Below, piece after piece: positions 1 through 11,968 of a stretch of DNA of 64,000 bases. The stretch spans positions 1,488,001 through 1,552,000 of the forward strand of contig JAVHNS010000007.1 in the NCBI GenBank assembly GCA_036872755.1, written 5' to 3'. The stretch is from Orbilia blumenaviensis. Its lineage: Eukaryota; Ascomycota; Orbiliomycetes; Orbiliales; Orbiliaceae. The notes below the pieces were generated by a model that worked only from the letters and a program-made list of their open reading frames with translations, did no database searches and was not told the DNA's origin. How positions within the stretch are numbered: the first letter of the stretch is position 1; the number at the start of each line of letters is the position of its first letter. The position numbers were made by a program, and so were the translations under genes.

Positions 1-842
1 GCCACGAGTTTGACACCGAAGGCTGTACACCCATCTTTGATCAAACCCCATGAGATCACCGGTGGAAAACTTGCGGATAGGTGCTTACTGCATGAAATTT
101 CCAGCCAAAAGCGCTTTCTGAGGACCAGGAAACTGTTTTATCGAAGAGGGCCGGGCCAAATGATACCTCCACTGTTTGGCGGGCCTAGTTGCTTCGTGAT
201 GCCACACATTGCTACATGGCAGTCTTTTTATAATATATCTACCGACGACGTACGCAATCCAAGAAGGTCCGTTCGAGCTCGATAGGCAGAGAGATGCACA
301 GAGCACCTTGCGGTCTCTTTATCTCGAACGACCTAGATCGGTGATCGTATTGTATTGCCCCTCCTATTGGCGACCGCTTTTTCCTGCCGTCCCGGACTGG
401 AAAGTCTAGCATTCGGGTTGTTCAAAACCAATGCTATTCCCAAATAATTCTGCTGCATTATCGATTTTCCCTCCTTTCTAAATTTTGCACCGCCCTACCA
501 GCCATACATTAGTGTGCTCTTTTTGGATGCAGTTGGAGGAGGGAGGCAGATGGCCTCTGGCTGCTTGACGCAGTGCTCGACACCGCCTTCTTCACCCTGT
601 AGCACTCTATCACGCTCGCTATTGCAGTGCTTCACCACGCTCATTTCGTCAAAGGCGTCCGTTGAATGCAGGATCGAGACATACTAGTCAACTCTAAGGC
701 TTCACTAGAAGAAAAATTTGTTCTACGTTAACGAAAGGACATTTTGGGGCTTCACCATTTACAGACATATATATACAAATCCGATCCGCTTCGAAATACC
801 TTCCCTCATGACTCGACTGACATCGACATTCCTCATTTTCAA
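1..842. other. Left-edge intergenic / upstream region of the rhodopsin-domain gene
   Basis: No gene is recognised. Short open frames here have no domain and mostly lack an ATG. A TATA-like run lies at 766-776, about 70 bp before the ATG at 843, and a pyrimidine-rich stretch at about 465-485. Both would fit a promoter for the downstream + strand gene, but nothing proves it. Confidence 0.5.
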
Positions 843-2502
843 ATGCATCTCATGTTGCTAGACCGATTAAAGCGCGACGCTGCAAATGCAGTTGTCCAAG
901 CTGCTACCGCCGCCACACTCCAAGTCCGTCAAACATCCGATGATAACACCAAACCAAACTATAACAAATCCGCAATAGCGCTTTCCTATGGCTTTATCGA
1001 CTACTTTGATGACCGATCATTCGGTGGCGCTAACTGGGAAAGACCGACAACCGTAAATCCATCCAAATTTGGATCGTCATCGCAGCTGGCTACTGCGACG
1101 CCGTTTTTGGTCACCATAGGGGTCGCGGCGTTGATGCTGAGGTTTTTCGCAAGGACGAGATTCAATGCTAAATTCTGGTGGGATGATTTGTTCGCTGTAT
1201 TGGCTGGGATTTTGATAGTTGCAGACCAGTTAATTTTTACTAGAATTGTGTATTTGGGTATGCCTGGTTCCTTTTGATGACGGAGATATTTTAATATGAC
1301 TTGGCATCTCGATTGCTAATAAAATGGTACAGGTCGGGCTTCACTCAATACTATGCTACAAACGACACAAGAATTCGAGGCAGTGAGATGGCAGAGAATC
1401 ACAGTGGGTTTGAAGTTGTACATGGTTTTCGAACTTATATACATCTTCAGGTAAGAAATCTCCTTCACAGACTATTTGATATTTTCACGGTCTAATAATC
1501 GTTGAATAGTTCTTTCTTCATCAAATATAGCTTTTTGTTTCTCTACTTGCGAATTTCACAAGAGACCAAGAGTATCAAGTGGTTTCTCCGTGCTGGATTC
1601 TTCGTCACGACAGCTTCATTTATTTTCTGCGTCCTCGCCTTGTTCCTGACCTGCACTCCTCTGACCGACTTTTGGAACATCATGAACTCAACGAGTAAGT
1701 TCTATCCTAACAAACGGGCTAAAAAAACTATATACTAAAACATGACACAGCATCCTGTGAGAAAAAAATGCTCCTAACATATGGCACTGGTATCTCCAAC
1801 ATCGTTACAGATACCATGGTCCTTGCAATTCTCATCCCTCTTCTCCTTCAAGCCAGCCTCAGCAAATCCCAAATCCGGGGCGTTTGCATCCTTTATGCCT
1901 GTGGTGCTCTGGTCATCGTCGCATCTTGTCTCCGATTTGCTACCCAGCTTATGGATGTCTCGATGCTGCAGAGTATGGGGTGGTCTCTGCTCGAAGTTTC
2001 CCTCGCTTTGATTCTTCTTTGCGCCCCCATGGGCGCTAAACTACTCAGTGCGCCTCTTGTTCAAGAAAACGGGTGCCCTGCAGTAGTAAAGCGTGATGGC
2101 CTCAACTCCGACCGAAGATACTCAAACTCCCCATTCGATAAGAATCTGCCTGCCCCTCCGCCAATCATGGAAGGAGTAGCCGTTGGAAGCCCTGTGCACG
2201 TCGCAAGGCTCGCCGCTGGCCAATCGCGAGAAGATATCCGCCCCGAAGCAAGAAGAGGAACACATGGCATTATCGTAAAAGATGTGAACAGTCCGATGTA
2301 TAAAAAGATAAAGGTCGGAACCCGAGAGAGCAAAAACGGACAGACCATTTGGGAAGTTCAACAACGGTTATCACAGTCAACGATAGAGACATCGTATTCG
2401 CGCAACCCTTCGATAGCTACTTCGAGATCACATCCGCTAGGCGGATTATCGCCCCCACCACCACCCCCGCCGCCAATGGATTGGCCGGTTCGGAACCAAT
2501 AG
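843..2502 (+). CDS. Rhodopsin-domain (SAT4/PTH11-like) fungal integral membrane protein
   Basis: A 489-residue membrane protein built from exons 843-1257, 1333-1450, 1510-1694 and 1751-2502; all junctions use GTATGC/GTAAGA/GTAAGT donors and keep frame. The first in-frame ATG is 843; a second lies at 852. After a polar N-terminus of about 80 residues come roughly seven hydrophobic segments, including the WWDDLF motif after helix 1, a FIKYSFLFLYLRI helix and a CTPLTDFWN loop followed by a paired Cys region (TSCEKK), all typical of the fungal rhodopsin/SAT4 domain family. The cytoplasmic tail of about 170 residues is polar and ends in an eight-proline run before MDWPV. Family members are 7-TM proteins related to PTH11-type receptors; ligand and role are unknown here. 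Not clustered with obvious partners. Confidence 0.85.
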
Positions 2503-3429
2503 TTCATTTCCTTGCCTTTTCTTTTTACCTCTTTTGTTCAATATGATATCCCATCGCTTTTGCTTGTCACGATCCAACGCAGACAGTCTTTTGCTTTTTC
2601 CTTATGCATCATACATCATACCTATTTAGCATACCCTATAGTTTCCTTTTCTTTCTTTCTTAAATATATTTCTCCATCAGTTGCTTTACCCGCTTGCAGG
2701 TCGAGCATCCAAAATTGTTTTCTCTTGAATATTTTCCATGCGCCTGCGACCAGCTTCGAGCCTTTGCTCTTTTCTTTTCAAACAATTTCTGTTCTTTGCC
2801 CATGTCTTAACTGATCGATGTCTCGTTGACTTTTGATACCCAATTGTAAGGCTGGTTCCCTTCTGACCTTCCCTCATTTAAGGCCCCTTGTACAAAATTA
2901 GAGCGTATATACATATCCCAAAAACTCCTATGCCGAAGCTATAAAACGTAATACCTCACAAACCTGCGAAATTTAATTCTAGACTCTACGGCTCTAGTTC
3001 TATACATGACCCCCAAAATTAAGGAACCTTGAGTGCAGAGTCCGTGTTGCGAGTGGTATAATACAACCAGTCCCCGTGTGACCAGCTGCACGGCATTGCC
3101 GAGTTTGGGGGGTTATACAGAACAGGGATCACATCCTCGGAACCACATGGCCACCCCAACTACCGACAACGCGACTTACCCAGCTTCGACCTGGCTAGTT
3201 AGGCCGCGGCCGACAAAATGCAAGCGTAACTTATACCCACCTTGTCGGCCTCCCCGCGTTATAGTAGGTATGTGTGAGTGGATATATATATAACCCAGCC
3301 TCTCGTGTCGCAGGTTCCTAGATTTTGATGCTTCCGCGATTTTCTTGATACTATACGTACTTACTTTGGGAACTATATTGGATTGGGAACTGTGATCAAA
3401 ATTTAAATAAGCTCTAACTACCTGGCATC
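2503..3429. other. Intergenic: 3' region of the membrane protein and GST promoter
   Basis: No coding signal. The left part is pyrimidine-rich (about 2640-2670), probably 3' UTR of the upstream gene. A clean TATA-like alternation lies at 3282-3293, about 140 bp before the GST ATG. Confidence 0.5.
3282..3293 (+). promoter_or_regulatory. TATA-like element upstream of the GST-like gene
   Basis: Alternating AT run followed by TAA, about 140 bp before the ATG at 3430 and in a sensible position for a core promoter. Inferred from sequence only. Confidence 0.4.
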
Positions 3430-4557
3430 ATGGGGTCTGATCTCCCAATCGTCCTTTACCATTACGTATTTTCGCCAGTCGCCAGGCGGGTAGTCTGGTA
3501 TCTAGCTCTGCGCAATATACCATACTCACAATGTGTAAGTTCCCGATACAAATACAAATACCAAGGCATCAGTTGCTCGAAATCCAATCCAAGTTAAATC
3601 TAACATGTATGCTACAATATCCAGTATCAACCGCCAATCCTCCCCCGTCCAGATATCGCCCAGCTCGGCATCTCCTATCGTCGCATTCCACTCCTCTCAA
3701 TCGGGCGAGATGTCTACCTTGACTCTCGTCTGATAATCCGTAAACTCGAGGAGCTCTACCCACCCAGTGCCGCTCATCCATCCATCTCTGCCACAACAGG
3801 TGACCAAAAAGCCATTGAACGTCTCCTAGACTTCTTAATGACCGACAGCGGTATCTTCCGCAATGCAACCCAGATCCTTCCCACAAACCTCCCAGCCTTC
3901 AAGGATCCTGCATTTCTAAAGGATCGCGCAGAACTTATGGGAATCGTTCCTGGAAAAACACCACCACCACAACCAACACCTGCACCGAACGGAAAGCTTA
4001 GAAAGCCCACGGCAGCAGCCGAAGTCCGAGATGCAATGGAATTACTCGAAACCACACTACTAGCGGATGGTAGGAATTGGTTGTTGAAAACAGATACTCC
4101 TACACTGGCAGATATCGAGGCGGTTTGGGTGTTCAAATGGTTGACTACCATGCCTGGCGCCTTCCCAGCCGATACTATCACCACACAACAATTCCCAAAG
4201 GTGTTCGCATGGATGGATAGGTTTTCCAAGGTTGTTGATGCAAAGGCTAAAGAATATCCTGTGGAGAAAATTAAGGGTGACGCGGCGGCTTCGAAGATTT
4301 TGAATGCAGGTTATGCGGAACCTGAGGGAGGTGTTGAAGCCGAAGCTGTAGCGACAGTGCAGGGGCTAAAGAGGGGTGATGTTGTGAGTGTTTACCCGAC
4401 TGACTCAGGGTTTAATCATAAGGAAAAGGGTACGCTGGTCGGGTTAAATAGCAAGGAGGTTGTGATTGAGGTAGAAGGGAAGAATGGGAAGGTTAGGGTG
4501 CATGCGCCTAGACATGGATTTGCGGTTGAGAAGTTTGTAGAGAAGGCGTCCTTGTAG
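3430..4557 (+). CDS. Glutathione S-transferase-like protein
   Basis: Predicted 345 residues from exons 3430-3534 and 3625-4557 with a phase-0 intron (GTAAGT...CCAG). The N-terminus has a thioredoxin-like GST fold: a beta strand (IVLYHYVFSPVARRV), a LRNIPY segment, then QPPILPRPDIAQLG and LDSRLIIRKLEELYP, matching the GST-N beta3-beta4-alpha3 element that binds glutathione. An all-helical GST-C region follows (about 100-250, with LLKTDTPTLADIEAVW resembling the usual FxADI helix). The last 85 residues form a separate beta-rich domain (GLKRGDVVSVYPTDSGF... to APRHGFAVEKF) that I recall in fungal GST-like homologues. Likely cytosolic; substrate unknown. The model differs from longer open frames because the N-terminal exon was placed by homology of the strand-turn-strand segment. 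Confidence 0.85.
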
Positions 4558-4788
4558 GATCTTATTAGAAGATAGATATATGATAGTTCCTGGTTTGGCC
4601 TTTGTACATTCCTATAATATGATACCTAGATATGTGATACTATACTGGCAATCCTATATCAATATAAAAACTATACGGTTTTATCATTTTGATTCTTTTA
4701 GTAGCTAATAGTTGAGAGTGGAATGGTGTTCCGTAGATTAGCAGTCAACAGATCCATGGGTCGTCGCCGGGCTTGATTGGCTCAGGGC

Positions 4789-4797
4789 TATATAAGG
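4789..4797 (+). promoter_or_regulatory. Canonical TATA box (TATATAAGG)
   Basis: Perfect TATA consensus in a GC-richer setting. It sits about 780 bp before the SDR start codon, so it either drives a long leader or a separate transcript. Confidence 0.4.
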
Positions 4798-5326
4798 CCC
4801 CGATCTTACAGAATATTTAAATCTACAAATAGAGTGTGCCAGAGCCGCAAGAATTGTTAGGTGTATGTGATATATACCATTATTTCATAAAATGCCTAGA
4901 TCCAATTCAGATCGATGCACCTGCAGGCGCGATAACGTTACGCTCTATCGCACTGGCACACATGATACCGAGCTATATTTATATGAATATGAGAATCAGT
5001 TATCCCATTCGGCTCTGCCGAAAAAGGTCCACAAAAATTCCAAGTTGCTGGAAGTTGTGGGTTTTTCAATTGCACTAACGAATAGGTACGTACTTGAATC
5101 GGGGTAGAAGCTGGAGTACTACGTCCGTTCTAAACCTTTCTGCCAATGGCCGCTGCATGCTGCAGCGCAATGTCACCAACAAAAAATCCGGGGCATTTTC
5201 AGCCACGGCCCAACACACCCACACACGTATCGCACAACCCGAAGGGCGTCCCCGGGCTAGAGTGCATCATCCCACATTCCGCGCGTAGCTTCGGCATATC
5301 GAAACATTCTAATTCCCGTCCCAAAG

Positions 5327-5556
5327 GTAAGTAAGCTGAGCGCTTCACATAAATATCCGCCGGTTGAATCTGTAGTATCCGTAGTCGGACTTTCCCTACT
5401 GTTTCGCTTCATCTACGTTCCACGTACCTAAAACCCACCCCGGACTCAGGCTCAGATCTACACTACGCGAGAGTCTTGTCATTGCACTACAACGAGCGAC
5501 AGCAGAGCCCAGCTAGAGTAATATACTGATTCAGCCGCCCTTATACATATCTACAG
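5327..5556 (+). other. Candidate 5' UTR intron of the SDR gene
   Basis: Donor GTAAGTAAG at 5327 preceded by AAAG, and acceptor CTACAG ending at 5556, 19 nt before the ATG at 5576. Length 230 nt. An alternative acceptor, GATTCAG, lies near 5534. Inferred from splice consensus only. Confidence 0.4.
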
Positions 5557-5575
5557 ATTAGCACAAAATATCATC

Positions 5576-7053
5576 ATGGCTGAACGTCTTAAGCAACTCC
5601 AATCACAACTCGGTCCTGTATCCGGCAACTTCCCTAGTGGAATGTTTGCCGGCCAAACTGCCATTATTACTGGCAGCGGGCAGGGTATCGGCGCCGAGTG
5701 CGCAAAGCTATTCGCTAAGGACGGTGCAAACGTAGTTGTTTGCGATATCGACCAAGCTAAAGCTGAAGCTACTGCGAAGGAAATCACAGAAAGTGGTGGT
5801 AAAGCAATTGCTGTTGCCGGTGATGTTACAAGCCAGGTAAGATACAATCCTATGTTTTCTATATCTTTATTTTGTACATGGTTTTTTTGGGAGCAGTTTA
5901 GTTTATTCTGAGGATTTCTTTGCGCCTGTTGTTATTCTAGAGGCCTAGACGGGTGGGTGGATTCGGGATCGTTAATAGTTTTCTTCTATTTAGGAATACA
6001 ACGATAACCTCGTAAAGAAGGCAGCGGAGTTTGGCGGTGGGAAGATTCACCATCTTGTTTTAAATGGTAAAGACTCATAAAATCTTTGGAATAACATATC
6101 TAATGGCTATCGGTTCTTATCACTAACTCATGATATTTTAATTTATAGCTGGTTTCACATGGGACGCTGGTACGTTCTTTGGATCATCTCACAATCCTTA
6201 TGTATATACGTGCTTCAGGAATATTAACAGCTTGGTATACAGTCATCCACAAAATGACAGACAAGCAATTCGATGCCATGATCTCAGTTCACAACAAGGC
6301 TCCCTTCATGCTCGTAAGAGCGGCCGCCCCTTTCTTCCGCGTCACCGACGGCGAGAACAGAACAATCACCACTATCTCGTCGACCACTGGTGTTAACGGA
6401 AATGCCGGACAGATTAGTAAGTTTCCAGATCGGAGGATATTAATACATAGCTACAGTACTCTGAGGTCGCAAGCTAACACAGAACGCAGATTACAGCATA
6501 GCGAAGTCCGGTGTCACTGGAATGGCAAAGACAATGTGAGTATTTCGTTTACCTATAGAATATACTATAGGCTAATAATTTGTGTCCTACAGAGCTAAGG
6601 AATGGGGCCCAAAATATGGCGTTCGTGCCAACTCTATCGCATACGGCTACATCGTGAGTTTTCCCACCCCATCCAACAATAAAAAACCCACATAAATATC
6701 AACCCTAACATATATAATCAAAATCACTAGACTACCCGCTTAACAGCCGCCAAGGAATCCGGTGGCTTCGCCGTCTATGGCAATGAGAAGGTCGCAATCG
6801 GTATCCCAGGCGCCAGCGCCACGGGTGCTGGTAGCGCCGGTCTCAAGGAAATCCCACTTCAGAGAGGAGGAACACCATTGGAAGCCGCTGGGGCTATCGT
6901 AGCGCTTGCGAGTCCCTTGATGAGCTATGTTACTGGACACGTATTAGTAAGTTTAGTTTTTTTTTTTACCCATTCTTAAGATCACTTTCCCATTCGAGAT
7001 GTCTTGCTAACGGTATAATTACATAGATGGTTACTGGTGGAAGAAATATGTAA
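5576..7053 (+). CDS. Short-chain dehydrogenase/reductase, FabG-like (3-oxoacyl-ACP reductase type)
   Basis: Eight exons encode 292 residues: 5576-5836, 5994-6066, 6149-6169, 6243-6416, 6490-6535, 6593-6653, 6731-6946, 7027-7053. The Rossmann dinucleotide-binding motif TGSGQGIG is at residues 32-39, the NAG motif at 111-113, and the catalytic Ser165-Tyr178-Lys182 (YSIAK) triad is intact with the usual 13-residue Ser-Tyr spacing. The C-terminal MVTGGRNM closes the fold. Such enzymes reduce 3-ketoacyl or related carbonyl substrates with NAD(P)H. No mitochondrial presequence or PTS1 is visible, so cytosolic location is assumed. An insert of about 25 residues rich in Gly/Ala/Ser (IGIPGASATGAGSAG) replaces the usual substrate loop. 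One exon is only 21 nt and the last only 27 nt. Confidence 0.9.
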
Positions 7054-7779
7054 TTTTTTTGAGGGGGGAACATTAGTTTTTATTTTTTGCTCATGTGATG
7101 TATGATATGCCGGATTTATAGGGCTCTAGCAAGATAACGGCTCTTGCCTTAACGTATCTATATCGCAAGTCACTGATAGTTCTAGTGTTGAACGAATGCT
7201 TTGCATTGGCACCCAATTGAGGCCGTATTGTAAACTCCCAGTGCTTTATGATATATACATGACCATAGATGGTTAATAAGCGATAGAATGCTTTCCGAAC
7301 TAGGCTCCCCAGAGTACTCAGAAATACGATGTTCCCATAGAGTCAATACATCCGTTTAGCCTTATCACTAAAAACCAAATAATTAAGTAAAAATGAGCTA
7401 GGATTTGTGGTTAGAGTATCCCTAATGTTATAAATTACAATTACATCCAGAATCATCTCTAGCTACCTGTTAGAAACAAAAATAGTAAGGTAAAGCTGTA
7501 TGTATGCAGCCTAACCATTTGAATTGAATTCATTTAATTTGTCGAACTGACCGAAAATCAAGAAACGGAAAAAGAAATCCAACAAGCCAACAGTGTTGTC
7601 GGCGCAAAGAAAGTCTTTTCTCTTGGCACTCCCACCACAGAGCCGCACAATGCCTTAACCAACTGGGTACTAAATAAAGTTTAAACCTCAAAACTTCGAA
7701 CTACCAAGGTCCGATACCCACGCGACAACCCCCCCTCCAAGGCCGTCCAATCCCAAGCCACACCAGACCTACATCCAAG
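7054..7779. other. Intergenic between SDR and mL40 genes
   Basis: AT-rich, with no open frame of interest. It should hold the SDR 3' UTR and the mL40 promoter. No TATA box or RNA gene recognised. Confidence 0.5.
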
Positions 7780-8387
7780 ATGTCGATATCACCTTTCCAC
7801 CGCTCAATTCTCTTCTCAAGACTACCGTCTCTCACTCACGCCCGCCCCTCCATCCACAATGCCGTCCAATCCCTCCTACTCCCCACCATTCAATCCCGCT
7901 CATATGCTCGGAAACGGAAGAAAGAGCTGAAGGATCCCAAGATCCGTATGTTAATCCCAATATACCCTCCCAAGATAAAAATTAAATATAATCTATAAAT
8001 GAAAAAAATCAAACTAACAAAACAATCCCCCACCTACGTACAATAGAAATGATCGATTACGCCCTCGCCCACCCCAAAGGTGGCCGTCCTTTCAAATGGT
8101 CATACATCCGTAACCTTCGACACTGGACAATCCAACAAGCCTACCTGTTATTCAAACACAAGCAGAAGGCAGAGAGGGAACGAGAGCTTGAACGACAGTA
8201 TAATAAGATCCATGATGCGGTTGAGGAACTTAAGAGGTGTGACGAACGACTGTATAGGATTGCGACGGATATGAAGGGTGTGGGTACTTTCCCGAGGGAG
8301 ATGAGAATTCCGACAGATACTCCGCCGAGAGGTGGGTTCAACGAGGAGTGGAAGAGGCCGAAGGACAAGGTTGTGAAGAGGAAGTAG
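7780..8387 (+). CDS. MRPL28: Mitochondrial large-subunit ribosomal protein mL40 (yeast MRPL28 family)
   Basis: Predicted 168 residues from exons 7780-7945 and 8047-8387 (GTATGT...ATAG, phase 1). The first 40 residues are Arg/Ser-rich and lack acids, a mitochondrial presequence ending near SRSYARKRKKELKDPKI, the hallmark N-terminus of fungal mL40. A basic helical body follows (LRHWTIQQAYLLFKHKQKAERERELERQYNKI) and a conserved tail with TDTPPRGGFNEEWKRPK. Part of the mitochondrial 54S subunit, so it acts in organellar translation. It converges on VPS35, with 432 bp between the two stop codons. Confidence 0.85.
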
Positions 8388-8819
8388 TGCGGGGAGTGAA
8401 GTGTGGAGGGCGAAGGATAGCGGTGTGTCTTGTACAAATTATGCTTTTCGGATGGCTACGATAATTGGCGAAAAACAGGCCCCTTTTAAAGGGGAAGGAG
8501 AAGCAGGTATTCTACATGGTTTGAACGAAAACTGTGCGTATGCATATCCGCAGGAATGGATAGAAGAGGGTATGGAGGGAAAACTATGCGAAAGCCGATA
8601 GCAAAATGGGACAGCCATGGAGTCGGTGTCTTCGACAAACAAACAAAAGCACAACGTTCAAAAGAAGAAGGAGCAAAAGAAACGGATTTGAAAGGCCGCG
8701 GATTAGGTGACATTATGCTTTAAGTTTGATGTAAATAGTATGTAATATAGACAGTTCACCACAACCGGCCAAACCGGCCAACCAAACAGTATGGATGCAG
8801 AAAAGATGCAAGTGGTATT
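8388..8819. other. Convergent 3' intergenic (mL40 / VPS35)
   Basis: No gene. It should contain both 3' UTRs. A short tandem repeat of CCGGCCAAA-type units is at about 8764-8784. Confidence 0.5.
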
Positions 8820-11800
8820 TTAACCCTTCATGTCCGTAATGACTCCTTCATAGTCTCTCGATGAGATGTACTCCAAGGTTCGCTCAAAGTGAGCCTTGGG
8901 GCTCTCATTGGCAGCGGAGTCGGCATTATTCGCCAAATTCGAATGGATTAGCTCGATGAGGCCGTTGATATATCGAACGGTAACCTATACACAACCGTAA
9001 GCCGTTGAATCCACGTTAGTATATCAGGAAAGAAATGAACATACAGCTTCATTCTGCTGGTCAAAGTAATAGACATATCGATTGAGGATTTCAACAAAAA
9101 GTTCAATCGATACCGCCGCATCCATGCAAGCATCTGCAACCCTAAGCGCTCGCTGCAAGCACTCCAGAACGCGCTTTCCGTCCCGATAAAGCTGTCGTAT
9201 AATTAGCCTCCATCCCACAACAAATATCAAAATAAAGGACTGCTTACCGTCTTGCCATCCTCCTCCTCTCTCGCAGGAATCTCGACAGCCCACCACAAAT
9301 GGCTTGCAAGATAAACTGCACGGCATTGATCTGGCTTCTTCAACAATTTCGATCCGTGCAGTGCGCATTTAGTAATCAAGGTATCGTAATTTTCCTTCGA
9401 AAAGTTTCTTGTAGAATGCAGCGCCCCCGAAATGACACAGACGGCCTGGAACTGCGCCCTCGAATCCGAAATCGCTTCTTCGTATATCGTAAACGCCTGG
9501 GCGAAGAATTCGTAGGCTGCTTCCTCAAAACTCTGTCCCTGATCTGCAATTTGGCCACACATAACAAAGAGTCTGAGACAAAGGTCTGCGCAATTAACAC
9601 GAGTGTACAGCGCACTCAGCATTTGATGCGCGAACTTGTACAACGACTGGCTCTTTGTCTGCCAGTCATCGTCAAAATGTTCTCTGGTCTTATACCTCCG
9701 CGCAAGTTTCACGCAGGCAGTTATCATTGCTGGGGTGGTATACTTAACCCTGTCACCACCCTCTGCGAAAGCCTTCTGAGTAGCTTGGAGGAGTCTGTAC
9801 TGGACATCATTATCATCGCTCTGGATGACGTGAACTAACCGTGCGAGCCAACCCTGTTCTTCGACAACTTCCTCGCTGTCTGTTTCTCGGAGCCGTCGCT
9901 GCTGAGTTCCTGGGTACATTGCCTGCTGAGGGGCCGACTCCTTGATCAATACCTGAACGAGACCGAGGACGCCTTGAACGTGCTCTTCCGTCGAAACCTT
10001 GACTGAGCTAGAGAGAATGGTCTTGATCACAGATGAAGCAACAGCGCGCCTCGTTTGGTATGATTGTGCGTGAAGCAAAGGGATGTAATTCGGCAGTGCA
10101 AGAACTGTAAATAAAGAAACGTACGAGCCCAAAGGCGCGAGCAATACCCCGAGAATATTCTGTTGTGTAGCCAACAAGTGAAGATCTGCCGAACTAGACA
10201 GCTCCTGGACTTTCTTGTGGGTATACTCCAGCACCTGGTCAACATATTCCAAGTTCTCAGGATAGATGTTCAATGCAAGATTGGCCAATGACACCAGCAA
10301 AGCTGTGATATCCTGTATTGGCAGCATCTGAGCATTTGCTAGATTAACCACCTGGGCGTAGAAGATCTCGTAGAGCTTCACCCTTGATAATATAGGGGTA
10401 TCATCCTCTTCTCCATCCGTAGTTGCCTCTTTGGGTGCCTCGTCGGCCCCATCCTCCTTGGGTTTCGAGTCATCGGTTTCGTCGGCAGTATTCGAGCTAC
10501 TTTCTGTATCCGGTGGAGCAACATCCGCCACAGGCGCAGGCACAGGTACCGGGTCTGGTTTTTTATCCTTCTCCAGTTTAAGCTTCTCCATCAAAGCCTC
10601 GACAGCAGCCAGCTCCTTGGCTTTTCGGTCCTCGGAAGATTCTGAATTTGCATCTCTAGCCGCATAGGTCGATAACCGGTCCATTAGGGCGATAATGATT
10701 GATTTGATATTAACGTCTGGATTCAACCTCGCCGTCGCAGACAGGAATTCGTTCAGTGTGTGCAAGTGAAACTCATCCGGGAAAACCTGTATTATGACTA
10801 TAAAAGCCATCGTATTAGCTGCAAAGCTGCCTTTGACTTGAGCTCAAATCAGACCCACCTTCCAAGAGATACTCTTGCGCCAGCTTATCCCGACACTGCA
10901 CAACCTGTTCCAGCAGTGGGCCTAGGATTGTCTTCTTGTAGGCCTCAAGATCCACCAACTGGCTCAGTCGGACCAAGTTGCTTCCGACGAGTAACTGTAA
11001 CTCCTTTCGCTCCTGTGACCTCTTTTCTCGTTCTCTAGAATGACCTTGATGCTGTAACCGGACCCATAGCTTGTTCATCTCCACGAAGTTGTTAAGGACG
11101 AAAGATATCGAATCGGTGAGGTTTCCTTCCGGCCTGCCCCATACTCAAAACGTCAGCTCCCACCTCTCTCAAATCCGGCCGTCTTAAGAAGACTAAAACC
11201 ATACCCATCTCCAAGTCCAGTAGGTAAATGCTCCCTCGCCTGTCCTGAAAGGTAGTATCGCAAGAATAGACCACTATTAAAACATGCACATTAGCCTCCT
11301 ACTCCGAGCTATGACCCCGTGATCTTATGCTTCCACATACCGAATGGGATGCTGGACGCCTCTACTCATTTCCATCATATCCTTCATGATCTCCTTCACC
11401 GGCGCATCTTCAATGCTCATGTAAACCGTTCCAACCGTAATCATCAGGTACAATCGCGGTATAATATTGCCTTTCAAGCCACAGTCGAATTAGCTCCTAT
11501 CTCACTCTCAAAGATCGCATATCCGACAATTAAGCGACAGGATAGGGGGGCTGCATACCCGCATACTGCACCAGTTCATACAGGTCCGCCAAATGGTTGA
11601 CGGGATGGCTCTCCCTCAAAAATGCCGAAAGGTGTCGAAGCGCATCAAAGACGTCCATGTAGAGCTCATAGTACATCTTGGGTCCTAAACTACTTGTTCG
11701 GAGTTCCGATACCAATGTCGAGCTATACGTCGAAAAGCCCCCCCAAACAGGATAGGTCAAGATATTAGCAACAGAAGAGACCCTTGCGTATTCCAGAGAG

Positions 11801-11968
11801 GTGAGAAAAGAGGGAAAGTGCTGCGCACCTGCATTTCAGCGCATCCATAAGTTTCCCTGGTGTTTCCAGGCATTTCAGCATCAAGCGTGTCTGCTGCTTA
11901 ACCACCGCGCGAGCTTCTTCGAGGAGACGGGCCTCTTCGGATTGCAATCCAAGCGCAGTCGACGACAT
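8820..11968 (-). CDS. VPS35: Retromer cargo-recognition subunit VPS35
   Basis: Eight exons (5' to 3' on the minus strand): 11829-11968, 11559-11722, 11341-11470, 11205-11273, 10859-11133, 9248-10797, 9045-9191, 8820-8984; they join to an uninterrupted 879-residue protein, a normal length for fungal Vps35. Vps35 is the alpha-solenoid scaffold of the retromer, binding Vps26 and Vps29 to return receptors from endosomes to the Golgi. Seen directly: N-terminal helix [12 protein letters not shown], the signature [32 protein letters not shown] at 106-111 (Arg107 is the Vps26-contact position in the family), [17 protein letters not shown], and the C-terminal [12 protein letters not shown] and [15 protein letters not shown] blocks. 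An acidic low-complexity insert of about 90 residues (Asp/Glu/Lys/Pro) interrupts the solenoid in exon 6, as is usual in filamentous fungi. Confidence 0.97.

Larger units (their letters stand above)
4558..5575. other. Intergenic: long leader/promoter region of the SDR gene
   Basis: No protein gene seen. Notable elements are a canonical TATATAAGG at 4789-4797, far from the ATG (about 780 bp), and a strong splice donor AAAG|GTAAGTAAG at 5327. Together they suggest a long, spliced 5' leader for the SDR mRNA or an independent non-coding transcript. Confidence 0.45.
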
